Shown: positions 8,366-15,657 of the stretch, in pieces
Numbering within the stretch: the stretch's first letter is position 1
How the letters are laid out: the number at the start of each line of letters is the position of its first letter
NCBI RefSeq assembly: GCF_026278245.1
Contig: NZ_CP111079.1
Span: forward strand, 4,044,501 to 4,108,500
Origin: Pontibacter kalidii
GTDB taxonomy: Bacteria > Bacteroidota > Bacteroidia > Cytophagales > Hymenobacteraceae
Reading direction: 5' to 3'
DNA length: 64,000 bases
Program-made: the position numbers and the translations under genes
The notes under the pieces: model-generated
Seen by the model: only the letters and a program-made list of their open reading frames with translations
What the model was told of the DNA's origin: nothing
Database searches by the model: none

Positions 8366-8803
8366 ATGCCTAGAGACACGATAACGCCCGCCGAGGAGCA
8401 GAAGATAATAGCGGCCATACAGGAAGCTGAGCAGCAAACCTCTGGCGAGATACGGGTGCACGTGGAGAGCAACTGCGATAAGGATGTGCTGGACCGCGCC
8501 ACCGAGGTGTTTGCCGAACTGCACATGCACCAGACCGAGCTCCGCAATGGGGTCCTGTTTTACGTAGCCCTGGAAGACCACCAGTTTGCCGTGCTCGGCG
8601 ATGCCGGCATCAACGCCACCGTGCCGGATCATTTTTGGGAGGACATTACGGCCGAGGTGATAAAGCACTTCAAGCATAAAAAGTATGCCGAAGGGCTGGC
8701 ACAAGGTATCCGCATGGCCGGCCAGCAACTGAAGACCCACTTCCCCTACGATCGCCACGGCGACACCAACGAACTAAGCGACGACGTCTCCTTCGGAGAA
8801 TAA
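8366..8803 (+). CDS. TPM domain-containing protein, short form
   Basis: This 145-residue protein consists almost entirely of a TPM domain (about 10-135), with TSGEIRVHVESN, NGVLFYVALEDHQFAVLGDAGIN and FKHKKYAEGLAQGI typical of the YgcG/Psb32 fold. No signal peptide or membrane segment is seen, so this copy is probably cytoplasmic or peripheral. It follows lemA after a repeat-filled gap and precedes the larger TPM protein by 8 bp, so all three are probably cotranscribed. The TPM fold has been linked to phosphatase activity in plants; no activity can be assigned here. Confidence 0.9.
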   Translation: MPRDTITPAEEQKIIAAIQEAEQQTSGEIRVHVESNCDKDVLDRATEVFAELHMHQTELRNGVLFYVALEDHQFAVLGDAGINATVPDHFWEDITAEVIKHFKHKKYAEGLAQGIRMAGQQLKTHFPYDRHGDTNELSDDVSFGE

Positions 8804-8811
8804 GTATACGT

Positions 8812-9597
8812 ATGAAGCACTTATCCCTTTTCCTATACTTCTGTTTTCTAAACCTGGCAGCCTTTGCGCAAAGCAGCGATTTTCCGGCCAAGCCCAACCG
8901 CCTGGTCAACGATTACGCCGACATGCTTTCCGCACAGGAAGAGCAGGCGCTGGAGCAGAAGCTGGTGAATTATGCCGACACTACCTCCACGCAGATCGCG
9001 GTGGCGCTGGTTACCTCTATCGGCGGCTACGACCCGAACCAGTATGCCGCCGAGCTGGGCGAGCTGTGGGGCGTGGGCGGCGGCGAGTATGACAACGGCA
9101 TTATTATACTTGTAGCAAAGGAGGAGCGCACTGTTACCATTCAGACCGGCTACGGGCTGGAAGAGTATATTCCGGATGCCATTGCCAAACGCATCACCGA
9201 GCGGACCTTAAAGCCAGCCTTCTCGCAAGGGCAGTTCTACCAGGGCCTCGACCAGGCCACCAGCCTTATTATAGAACTGGCGAGCGGCGCTTATCAGGCC
9301 GACCCGTCTCAGTTAGGTGAAAACGAAGGCGGACCATCGCTGCTGTTTATCATCATATTGGTGATGGTGGTAGTGTTTATACTTTCGAGGATTGGCGGAG
9401 GAGGTGGAGGCCGTGGAGGCAGACGCTATGCCCGTACCTTCGGCGGCCCTATCATTGTGCCCGGTGGCTTCGGCACCTTCCGCTCCGGCGGCGGTATGTT
9501 TGGCGGCGGCGGCGGCGGCTTTGGTGGAGGCGGGGGAGGCTTCGGCGGCTTTGGCGGGGGCTCTTTCGGAGGCGGCGGCGCCAGCAGCAGTTGGTAA
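8812..9597 (+). CDS. TPM domain-containing protein with Gly-rich tail (YgcG-like)
   Basis: This 261-residue protein has a signal peptide (about 1-19, ending AFAQ), a TPM domain (about 25-165 with VNDYADMLSAQEE, TQIAVALVTSIGGYDP and GYGLEEYIPDA) and one transmembrane helix near 178-198 (LLFIIILVMVVVFIL). The tail is very glycine-rich with GGGGGFGGGG runs and ends GGGASSSW, typical of YgcG-type proteins. The TPM domain should face the periplasm with the tail inside. It is last in the lemA operon and is followed by a strong terminator. Confidence 0.92.
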   Translation: MKHLSLFLYFCFLNLAAFAQSSDFPAKPNRLVNDYADMLSAQEEQALEQKLVNYADTTSTQIAVALVTSIGGYDPNQYAAELGELWGVGGGEYDNGIIILVAKEERTVTIQTGYGLEEYIPDAIAKRITERTLKPAFSQGQFYQGLDQATSLIIELASGAYQADPSQLGENEGGPSLLFIIILVMVVVFILSRIGGGGGGRGGRRYARTFGGPIIVPGGFGTFRSGGGMFGGGGGGFGGGGGGFGGFGGGSFGGGGASSSW

Positions 9598-9621
9598 AAG
9601 TATAACTTATGATATAAAATA

Positions 9622-9674
9622 TAAACCGGGCAGTGGCGAAGGGAAAATTTTGCCGCTGCCCGGTTTATTATTTT
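9622..9674 (+). terminator. Terminator of the lemA-TPM-TPM operon
   Basis: A 16-bp stem with one G-T wobble pairs 9622-9637 (TAAACCGGGCAGTGGC) with 9652-9667 and is followed by a T-rich tail. An AAGTATAA word directly follows the stop codon of the last gene. Confidence 0.8.
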
Positions 9675-9699
9675 GTCATTTTAGCTTCTATAAGCCCCT

Positions 9700-10330
9700 C
9701 TGCACAGCTATCTTCAAAGTACAAATTCTGCTGCAGCTTAGTGCCTCTGGCGCAAGCGCCCGCTTGTGCCTTTTAGACTGGTAAAGTATAAACCCACCCC
9801 TGGCCCCTCCGAGGAGGGGAATTATACCTCACCCCAGCCCTCTCCTTTTCTCGAGGGCCCCTACCCCAAAACAGGAGAGGGAGTTCTGCTGTACCTGGTC
9901 CAACCACCCCTACCCCTCCTTAGCCAAGGAGGGGAGCTCTGTTCAAGCTTCGTCAGCCGTGGCTATCGAAATGATACCCAGTCCTCGGGCTGGAGAGCAC
10001 CAAAGTATGAAATGAAACAATGCAGGTTGTAAAGCCGTGGATGAACGGTAGCTAACAAGTATAGCTAAGTTCCAGTTGCGGGAAGCAGGGGCTCAGAGAA
10101 GTATAGACCGGCAAGTGTAGAAGTGTAGAAGTATAAAAGGACACGGGTTGCAAGCCCGCGCCAGCGGGAGCAGAAGCAGCGGTTCATCGAGGGCACAAGC
10201 GGACGCTTGCGCCAGGGAAGCGACATACCAGAAAAGCGATCTAGAAGTATAAAGTACAGCTGAGGGCAAGTATAAAATCACCCTAAATCCCCCAAACCGG
10301 CACCCTTCTGTAATCATTTCTGTTGTAATG
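9700..10330. repeat. Composite intergenic repeat region, copy A
   Basis: No gene is supported in the 790-bp gap between the TPM operon and the histidine kinase. It holds a GCGCAAGCG...CGCTTGTGCC element near 9750, several C/G-rich hairpins (CCCCTCCGAGGAGGGG at about 9805; CCCCTCCTTAGCCAAGGAGGGG at about 9915), then a degenerate, internally deleted copy of the 300-bp element (about 9940-10230) marked by CTGTTCAAGCTTCGTC, GGCTATCGAA, GTGGATGAACGGTAGC and CAAGCGGACGCTTGCGCCAG. AAGTATA occurs at least six times. Confidence 0.65.
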
Positions 10331-10386
10331 GCGTTATAAGGACCAAAGCCACCTGCTGGCATCGCGAAAAACTGTATTTTAGCTAC

Positions 10387-13011
10387 ATGAAGATATTCGG
10401 GGATAGCATTAAAACCAAGGTGGTGGTGGGCTTTACGCTGGCACTGAGCATCGTGGCGGCAGCCATCTACCTCACCTACTCCAGCTTTACCAAACTGCTC
10501 GATTCCGTGGAAATGCTCTCGCAGCCAAATCATAAACTGGTGGAGCTTCAGCAAACCCTCTCGACTATTGCCACCGCCGAGAGTGCCATCCGCGCCTATA
10601 CCCTTACCACCAACGAGGAGCATTTTAGAGCTTACCTGGGCCACCTCGACACCATCCAAAGCCGGATAGACTCCCTGGAGCACCTGATGCAGGACAGCCC
10701 CCGGGAACTCGCGCAGGTAGACTCCATCTCCGTGCTGCTGCAGGAAAAGCACAAGAGCCTGGACCTGTACGTGGCCCTGAAAAAGCAGCAGAAAGAGCAT
10801 ACCTACTCCGGCAAGGCCATGCGCCAGATCGCCTCCACGGCCAGGCAGAAGCCGCTCTCTACCACTATCCACAAGAGCACCACGACCACCATCTCTGACC
10901 GCCTGAACCTGAACGGCACCGACGAGGAGGTAGAGGTGGAGCTCCCACAGGTAGAGGAGAAGGAGGACAAAAGAGGGTTTTTCGGCAAGCTGTTCACCAA
11001 AAAGGAAAAGCCCGTAACCGAGCTTCCGCCGCCTCCCAAGGTCATTATGCCCCAACTGCAGGTAAAGCAGGAGGTGGAGATAGATACCAGCATAGCCGAT
11101 GTACCGGTTGCCTCCCTCAACCAGGTGCGCCGCATTCTGCATAACGTGCAGCGCGAAGCCGACGAGCAGGCCCGCAAGCTTCAGGCCAAGGAATTGGCCC
11201 TGCTGCAGCAGGACAAGCAGGTGATGGACCAGATTCGGACCATGATGCACGAGCTGGAGCGCCACGAGCATGAAAAGGCCGAGCTTAACTCTGCCAAGGC
11301 ACGCCAGGTGGCCCAGGAGACATCCACTATCATGCTCGCCATAGGCTTGCTTGGCCTGGGTAGTGGCATTGGGTTTATCCTCATCATCCTCCGCGACCTT
11401 ACACGCAGCAACAACTATAAATCAAGGTTGATAAAGGCCCAGAAGGAAGCCGTGAAGCTTGCCCGCGCCAAAGAGGCCTTTGTGGCTAACATGAGCCACG
11501 AGATGCGCACGCCGCTGAACGTGGTGCTGGGCTTTACGCAACAGTTGCGCCATACCCCGCTGCAACCGGAGCAGGCAGAGCACCTGCAGGCCATAGACGG
11601 GGCCGGTCAACACCTGCTCCACATCGTGAACGACGTACTGGACCTTTCTAAAATGGAAGCGGGCAAGCTGCAGATAAATCATACGCCGTTCAGCCTGCGC
11701 CAGCTCCTCACGCAGGTAGAGCAGGCCTTTGCCTTGAAGGCATCCAGCAAAGATATACAGCTTAGCCTCAGCGTTGACGCAACCATACCTGACAACTTGT
11801 GTGCCGATGCGCTGCGCCTGAAGCAGGTGCTGTTTAACCTGGTGGATAACGCCATTAAGTTTACCCACCAGGGGCAGGTGCATGTAGATGTGCGCCTGCG
11901 CAGCCGCCGCCGTAGCCGCGTAGCCTTAAGTATAGCTGTGGCTGATACCGGCATAGGTATACCGCAGGAGCGCCTGCAGCACGTGTTCGGGGAGTTTAAC
12001 CAGGCCGATGATTCCATCCTTCGCAAGTATGGCGGCACCGGGCTGGGGCTCTCTATCAGTAAAAAGCTGGTGGATATGCAAGGCGGAACACTTACCGTAA
12101 ACAGTGCAGCCAACGAGGGCACCACCTTTACCATCGTGCTGCCGATGCAGGTATCGCAGGAAGAATTGCCTGCTTCTCCGGCTGAGGCTGCGCCTTTACC
12201 TGTTTCATTCAGAGGGCTTAAGGCCCTGGTGGTGGATGATGATGCCTACAGCCGCACCCTTTGTAACCTGATCCTGAGCCGTTGGGGCATGCAGGTGCAC
12301 CTGGCCAACGATGGGCAGGAGGCACTGGATCTGGTGCAGCAGCATTCGTTCGATATCGTCTTGACCGATATTCAGTTGCCGGGCATGAGCGGTAAAACCG
12401 TAGCCCGCAACATCCGCAAGCTCGATAAGCAGGTGCCGATCATCGCTCTCACGGCCAATATTCTGAGCAACGACGCCGGTTTCTTTAAGAACTCCGCTAT
12501 TACAGGCCACGTGCTAAAGCCGTTTACAGAACAGGAACTGCATCAGAAAATAGCCCAGGCCCTGCCTGCCGACCCTATCGCTCCGGAAGCCGTGCCTGCG
12601 GCGAGAGGCACTGTCACAGAGACCGCAGCAACACCTGAAGCAAAAGAGTTGTATGACTTGAGTGAGATGCGCCTGTTCACAGGAGATGATCACCAGGCAT
12701 TGGCCGCCGTGCTGGAGGTGCTGGTAAAGGACCAGGAGCAGAACCTGGAGCAATTGCGGCAAGCTGCCGATACCCAGGATTGGGAAGCGGCAGGCAACAT
12801 GGCACACAAGATGCTGACTGCCTTTAAACATATGAAAGCCCACACGGTAACACCACACTTGATGCAACTGGAGCAGGCGCTGCACACCGGACATCAGGAG
12901 GGTACGGTGCTGAAGCAAGCCGTGGAGGCAGTACAGCCACAGGTACAGCAGGTGTTACGGGCCCTGCAGCGAGAGCTTCAAAGTATAAACGAGATGGCCG
13001 AGGCCGGCTAA
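10387..13011 (+). CDS. Hybrid sensor histidine kinase (CHASE3-like sensor, HisKA, HATPase, REC, Hpt)
   Basis: This 874-residue inner-membrane protein is a complete phosphorelay in one chain. TM1 lies at about 12-32 and TM2 at about 315-335. Between them, a CHASE3-like helical start (SAIRAYTLTTNEEHFRAYL) is followed by a polar, proline-containing insert (about 130-235) and a coiled coil. The H box SHEMRTPLN places the phospho-accepting histidine at 371; N box LVDNAIKF, G1 ADTGIGI and G2 GGTGLGLSI define the ATPase. A receiver domain has Asp661 in LTDIQLPG, and a C-terminal Hpt domain has His807 in MAHKMLTAFKH. It ends 8 bp from the convergent NtrC-type regulator, a likely but unproven partner. 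Confidence 0.95.
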   Translation: MKIFGDSIKTKVVVGFTLALSIVAAAIYLTYSSFTKLLDSVEMLSQPNHKLVELQQTLSTIATAESAIRAYTLTTNEEHFRAYLGHLDTIQSRIDSLEHLMQDSPRELAQVDSISVLLQEKHKSLDLYVALKKQQKEHTYSGKAMRQIASTARQKPLSTTIHKSTTTTISDRLNLNGTDEEVEVELPQVEEKEDKRGFFGKLFTKKEKPVTELPPPPKVIMPQLQVKQEVEIDTSIADVPVASLNQVRRILHNVQREADEQARKLQAKELALLQQDKQVMDQIRTMMHELERHEHEKAELNSAKARQVAQETSTIMLAIGLLGLGSGIGFILIILRDLTRSNNYKSRLIKAQKEAVKLARAKEAFVANMSHEMRTPLNVVLGFTQQLRHTPLQPEQAEHLQAIDGAGQHLLHIVNDVLDLSKMEAGKLQINHTPFSLRQLLTQVEQAFALKASSKDIQLSLSVDATIPDNLCADALRLKQVLFNLVDNAIKFTHQGQVHVDVRLRSRRRSRVALSIAVADTGIGIPQERLQHVFGEFNQADDSILRKYGGTGLGLSISKKLVDMQGGTLTVNSAANEGTTFTIVLPMQVSQEELPASPAEAAPLPVSFRGLKALVVDDDAYSRTLCNLILSRWGMQVHLANDGQEALDLVQQHSFDIVLTDIQLPGMSGKTVARNIRKLDKQVPIIALTANILSNDAGFFKNSAITGHVLKPFTEQELHQKIAQALPADPIAPEAVPAARGTVTETAATPEAKELYDLSEMRLFTGDDHQALAAVLEVLVKDQEQNLEQLRQAADTQDWEAAGNMAHKMLTAFKHMKAHTVTPHLMQLEQALHTGHQEGTVLKQAVEAVQPQVQQVLRALQRELQSINEMAEAG

Positions 13012-13019
13012 GCGACTGA

Positions 13020-14396
13020 TTAGATCTCGATGTTATAAAGTTTGAGTTTGTTGTACAGTGTCTTGCGGTCTATGTTTAGCAGGCGCGCTGCTTTGGACTT
13101 GTTATACTTCACGCGCTCCAGCATGGTCATGATCATCTCGCGCTCGTTGCGCTCATTTATACTTTTAAGATCCGTCTCCATCGGGTCAGGTGCCGAGGCA
13201 TAGCTTACCGCAGCCTGCTGTGCCGGTGCAGGCGTATAGGACACGATCTCCTGCGGGAGTTCCTGCAGCGTAACATACTCAGCCTTAGCAAGCAGCACAG
13301 CCCGTTTCACCACGTTCTTGAGCTCGCGCAGGTTACCCGGCCAGTTATACTTTAGCAGCGCCTCTTCGGCGGCGGCATCAAAACCCTCCACCTCCTTCTC
13401 CAGCTCGCGGTTTGCCTGCTGTAGAAAATGGTCTGCAAACAGCACCACATCGCCATCGCGCTCGCGCAGTGCCGGTATGTTTATCTTAAACTCGTTCAGG
13501 CGGTGGTATAAATCCTCCCTGAACTGACCGTTCGACACGGCCTGCACCAGGTCCTCATTGGTGGCGGCCAGCACGCGCACGTCCACATCCTGGTCGGTAG
13601 TGCTGCCCAACTTGCGCACTTTGCGCTCCTGCAGGGCACGCAGCAGTTTTACCTGCACCTCGTAAGGCAGGTTCCCAATCTCATCCAGGAACAAGGTGCC
13701 GCCCTCGGCAGCCTCAAACTGGCCTTCTTTATCTTTCTGGGCACCCGTAAAGGCACCTCTCACATAACCAAACAGCTCACTGCCCGCCAGTTCTTTCGAC
13801 AGGGCGCCGCAGTCTATGGCTATAAAGGGCTTGTTATGGCGCTTGCTTTGCTGGTGTATCATGCGGGCCACATACTCCTTGCCCGTGCCGCTCTCGCCTT
13901 CTATTATCACGGAAAGGTTGGTGGGGGCCACCAGCGAGATAAACTCCTCTATCTGCTCGGCCTGCGCGCTCTGGCCACGCACAAACTGCAGGCTGCCTGC
14001 CTGGGCAATAGCGGTTGTCCCTTGCTTTGGCTCTGCTTTCTTGGCCAAAGCGTTTTTGATGACCAACAGTGTCTCGTCGGGGTTGATGGGCTTGGTGATG
14101 TATTCGAAGGCGCCCATCTTGATCGCTCTCACCGCCGTGCGGATATCAGCATAGGTTGTCATCAGGATAACGGGCACCTCCTGCGTCAGCACGCGTATCT
14201 GCGAGAGCAGCTCCAGGCCGTCTTTATCCGGCAGCCGGAAGTCCGTCAGGATCAGGTCGAAACTCTGCCCCTTGAGCTGGCGAAGCCCGTCGTTTGCGGT
14301 GTAGGCCGTGGCTACCTCATACTCTTGGCGCTGCAGGAAGCCCCTCAGCATCAGGCAGAAAGCTGGATCGTCATCAATCAGAAGTATTTTTGGCAT
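13020..14396 (-). CDS. Sigma-54-dependent response regulator (NtrC family)
   Basis: This 458-residue protein is predicted to activate sigma-54 promoters after phosphorylation. The receiver domain (1-120) has the DDD pocket and phosphoacceptor Asp52 in LTDFRLPD. The AAA+ domain (about 140-370) has Walker A GESGTGKE (167-174), the sigma-54 contact loop GAFTGA (214-219) and Walker B GGTLFLDEI (232-240). A Fis-type helix-turn-helix ends the protein (NKSKAARLLNIDRKTLYNKL). All functional motifs are intact. It converges on the hybrid kinase with 8 bp between stop codons and no room for a terminator, so the transcripts probably overlap. Confidence 0.95.
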   Translation of the reverse strand: MPKILLIDDDPAFCLMLRGFLQRQEYEVATAYTANDGLRQLKGQSFDLILTDFRLPDKDGLELLSQIRVLTQEVPVILMTTYADIRTAVRAIKMGAFEYITKPINPDETLLVIKNALAKKAEPKQGTTAIAQAGSLQFVRGQSAQAEQIEEFISLVAPTNLSVIIEGESGTGKEYVARMIHQQSKRHNKPFIAIDCGALSKELAGSELFGYVRGAFTGAQKDKEGQFEAAEGGTLFLDEIGNLPYEVQVKLLRALQERKVRKLGSTTDQDVDVRVLAATNEDLVQAVSNGQFREDLYHRLNEFKINIPALRERDGDVVLFADHFLQQANRELEKEVEGFDAAAEEALLKYNWPGNLRELKNVVKRAVLLAKAEYVTLQELPQEIVSYTPAPAQQAAVSYASAPDPMETDLKSINERNEREMIMTMLERVKYNKSKAARLLNIDRKTLYNKLKLYNIEI

Positions 14397-14522
14397 AGTT
14401 GGAATCTCCGTATTACTACCCGCCGGGTGATGCAGGAAGCTACTTAGTAACGATTTCTACCTGCTTTATGTTCTACCCGTCCGATAAACCGCCAATATAA
14501 CTCCTTTTTCGCTAGACATAAA

Positions 14523-14560
14523 ACAGGACAGCCCCCGTCTTACAACGGGGGCTGTCCTGT
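14523..14560 (-). terminator. Terminator of the secreted paralogue pair
   Basis: A 16-bp perfect stem (14523-14538 with 14545-14560) encloses a 6-base loop. The minus-strand continuation is TTTATGTC, a short T tract. It lies just downstream of the 14589-14921 gene. Confidence 0.72.
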
Positions 14561-14588
14561 AGATTATATATAAAGCGTTGGTAGTATA

Positions 14589-14921
14589 CTAGCTTTCTAT
14601 TTTCTTGCCAGTCTCGTCGAAACGAACCACTACCGGCTGCTCTTCGCCGTTAATAAACTGCACCTCATAGGTAGCTGGGGCTCCTTCCTCGGCACCTTGC
14701 ACTTTGTACGTCTCGCCCAGTGTCAGACCCTGGTACTCCTCGCCTGTCGTAATGGCCTGCTTCACGGCATCCGGCAGTTCATCAGGGGCAACTTTCTGCT
14801 TCCCTTGCTGGGCCTGCTCCTGCTGGGCAGGCTGCTGGGCATTTTCAGTGGCTACTTCCTGCGCCTGGGCTGTAAAGCCAACCAGCGCGAAGGCGAATGC
14901 TAATACGCTTATCTTTTTCAT
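14589..14921 (-). CDS. Small secreted protein, PepSY-like, paralogue 1
   Basis: This 110-residue protein has a signal peptide (MKKISVLAFAFALVGFTAQAQ), a Gln/Glu/Ala-rich linker (about 22-45) and a compact domain at about 46-110. That domain has LPDAVKQAIT, a TYKVQG strand, a TYEVQFINGEEQ strand and a final VVVRFDETGKKIES strand. The layout (helix followed by three strands ending in FDxxGK) resembles PepSY-like or BLIP-like domains of Bacteroidota periplasmic proteins; this is a fold-level guess. It pairs with the 14956-15354 gene 34 bp upstream, and the two are probably cotranscribed. Confidence 0.8.
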   Translation of the reverse strand: MKKISVLAFAFALVGFTAQAQEVATENAQQPAQQEQAQQGKQKVAPDELPDAVKQAITTGEEYQGLTLGETYKVQGAEEGAPATYEVQFINGEEQPVVVRFDETGKKIES

Positions 14922-14955
14922 AATTATAGATTTCTAGGGTTAATGATGGTAAGGG

Positions 14956-15354
14956 TTACTCTTTAACTTCTCCTGCCGCCTCAGCTGCCGCTGCCTGTGC
15001 TACCGGCTTGCCAGTCTCGTCGAAACGGGCTACGGCTTTCTTCTGCTCAGCGTTGGTGAAGAAGACCTCGTAAGTGGCTTTAGCTTCAGCACCGGCTGCA
15101 GCGTCTGGAGCTACTTTGTATACTTCGCTTACCTGCCAGTCTTTCAGGGCGTCGTTCTGCAGCGCCTGCTTTACGCCCTCAGGCAGCTCCTCTTCTGTGA
15201 TCTGCTGCTTGTTGGCATCCTGCTGCCCCTGCTGCACCTGCTCTGACTGTGGTGACTGCTGCGTAGAAGGGTTAGTTTGAGTTTGTGCTGTTGCTTCAGT
15301 TGATATAAATCCGAATGCCGCGAAGGCAAACGCTAGTACAGTTACTTTTTTCAT
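14956..15354 (-). CDS. Small secreted protein, PepSY-like, paralogue 2
   Basis: This 132-residue paralogue of the adjacent gene has signal peptide MKKVTVLAFAFAAFGFISTEATAQ, a Gln-rich linker (about 26-50) and the same C-terminal domain (ELPEGVKQALQND, SEVYKV, TYEVFFTNAEQKKAVARFDETGKPV), followed by an Ala/Glu tail ending EVKE. Near-identical signal peptides and the shared VARFDETGK / VVRFDETGK ending point to tandem duplication. No enzymatic motif is visible. Periplasmic or surface location is expected. Confidence 0.8.
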   Translation of the reverse strand: MKKVTVLAFAFAAFGFISTEATAQTQTNPSTQQSPQSEQVQQGQQDANKQQITEEELPEGVKQALQNDALKDWQVSEVYKVAPDAAAGAEAKATYEVFFTNAEQKKAVARFDETGKPVAQAAAAEAAGEVKE

Positions 15355-15657
15355 GGTGTTAGTTCAGTTTATAAATATGTTCTGTTCTGCCATTCCCTTA
15401 TGAGATAACTGTGCCAGAAACCAAAAACACACGCAACTCACTGATTACCAGTACATGGTCATGGTTTAAAATTTTATTAGCCATTTTGTTGTTTTGCTGA
15501 TATTTTCTACAGTTTGTAGAGAAGCGCCCGCAGGCTGTATCGTAACAGGGGCAGTGGCGGGGTAGCCTAACCTGCCGCGTATGGTTAAAGTATAAACCAG
15601 GAGGCCGCCGCCAGAGGCTGTGCCACTCATTAGCCCGAAAATGACTAAATTAGCCCC
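15355..15657. other. Divergent intergenic region upstream of polA
   Basis: This gap of about 300 bp separates divergent genes and should contain promoters for both. I see an AT-rich stretch around 15465-15525 with a short dyad CTACAGTTTGTAG, and one AAGTATA word near 15590, but no convincing -33/-7 pair and no small ORF. Confidence 0.4.

Noticed and set aside
10093..11271. Minus-strand ORF of 392 codons over the histidine kinase N-terminus
   Set aside because: The Leu/His/Gly-rich product has no motif and overlaps a complete sensor kinase.
15460..15525. polA promoter in the AT-rich tract
   Set aside because: TACAGTTTG has one extra base relative to TAnnTTTG and no well-spaced -33 element is present.
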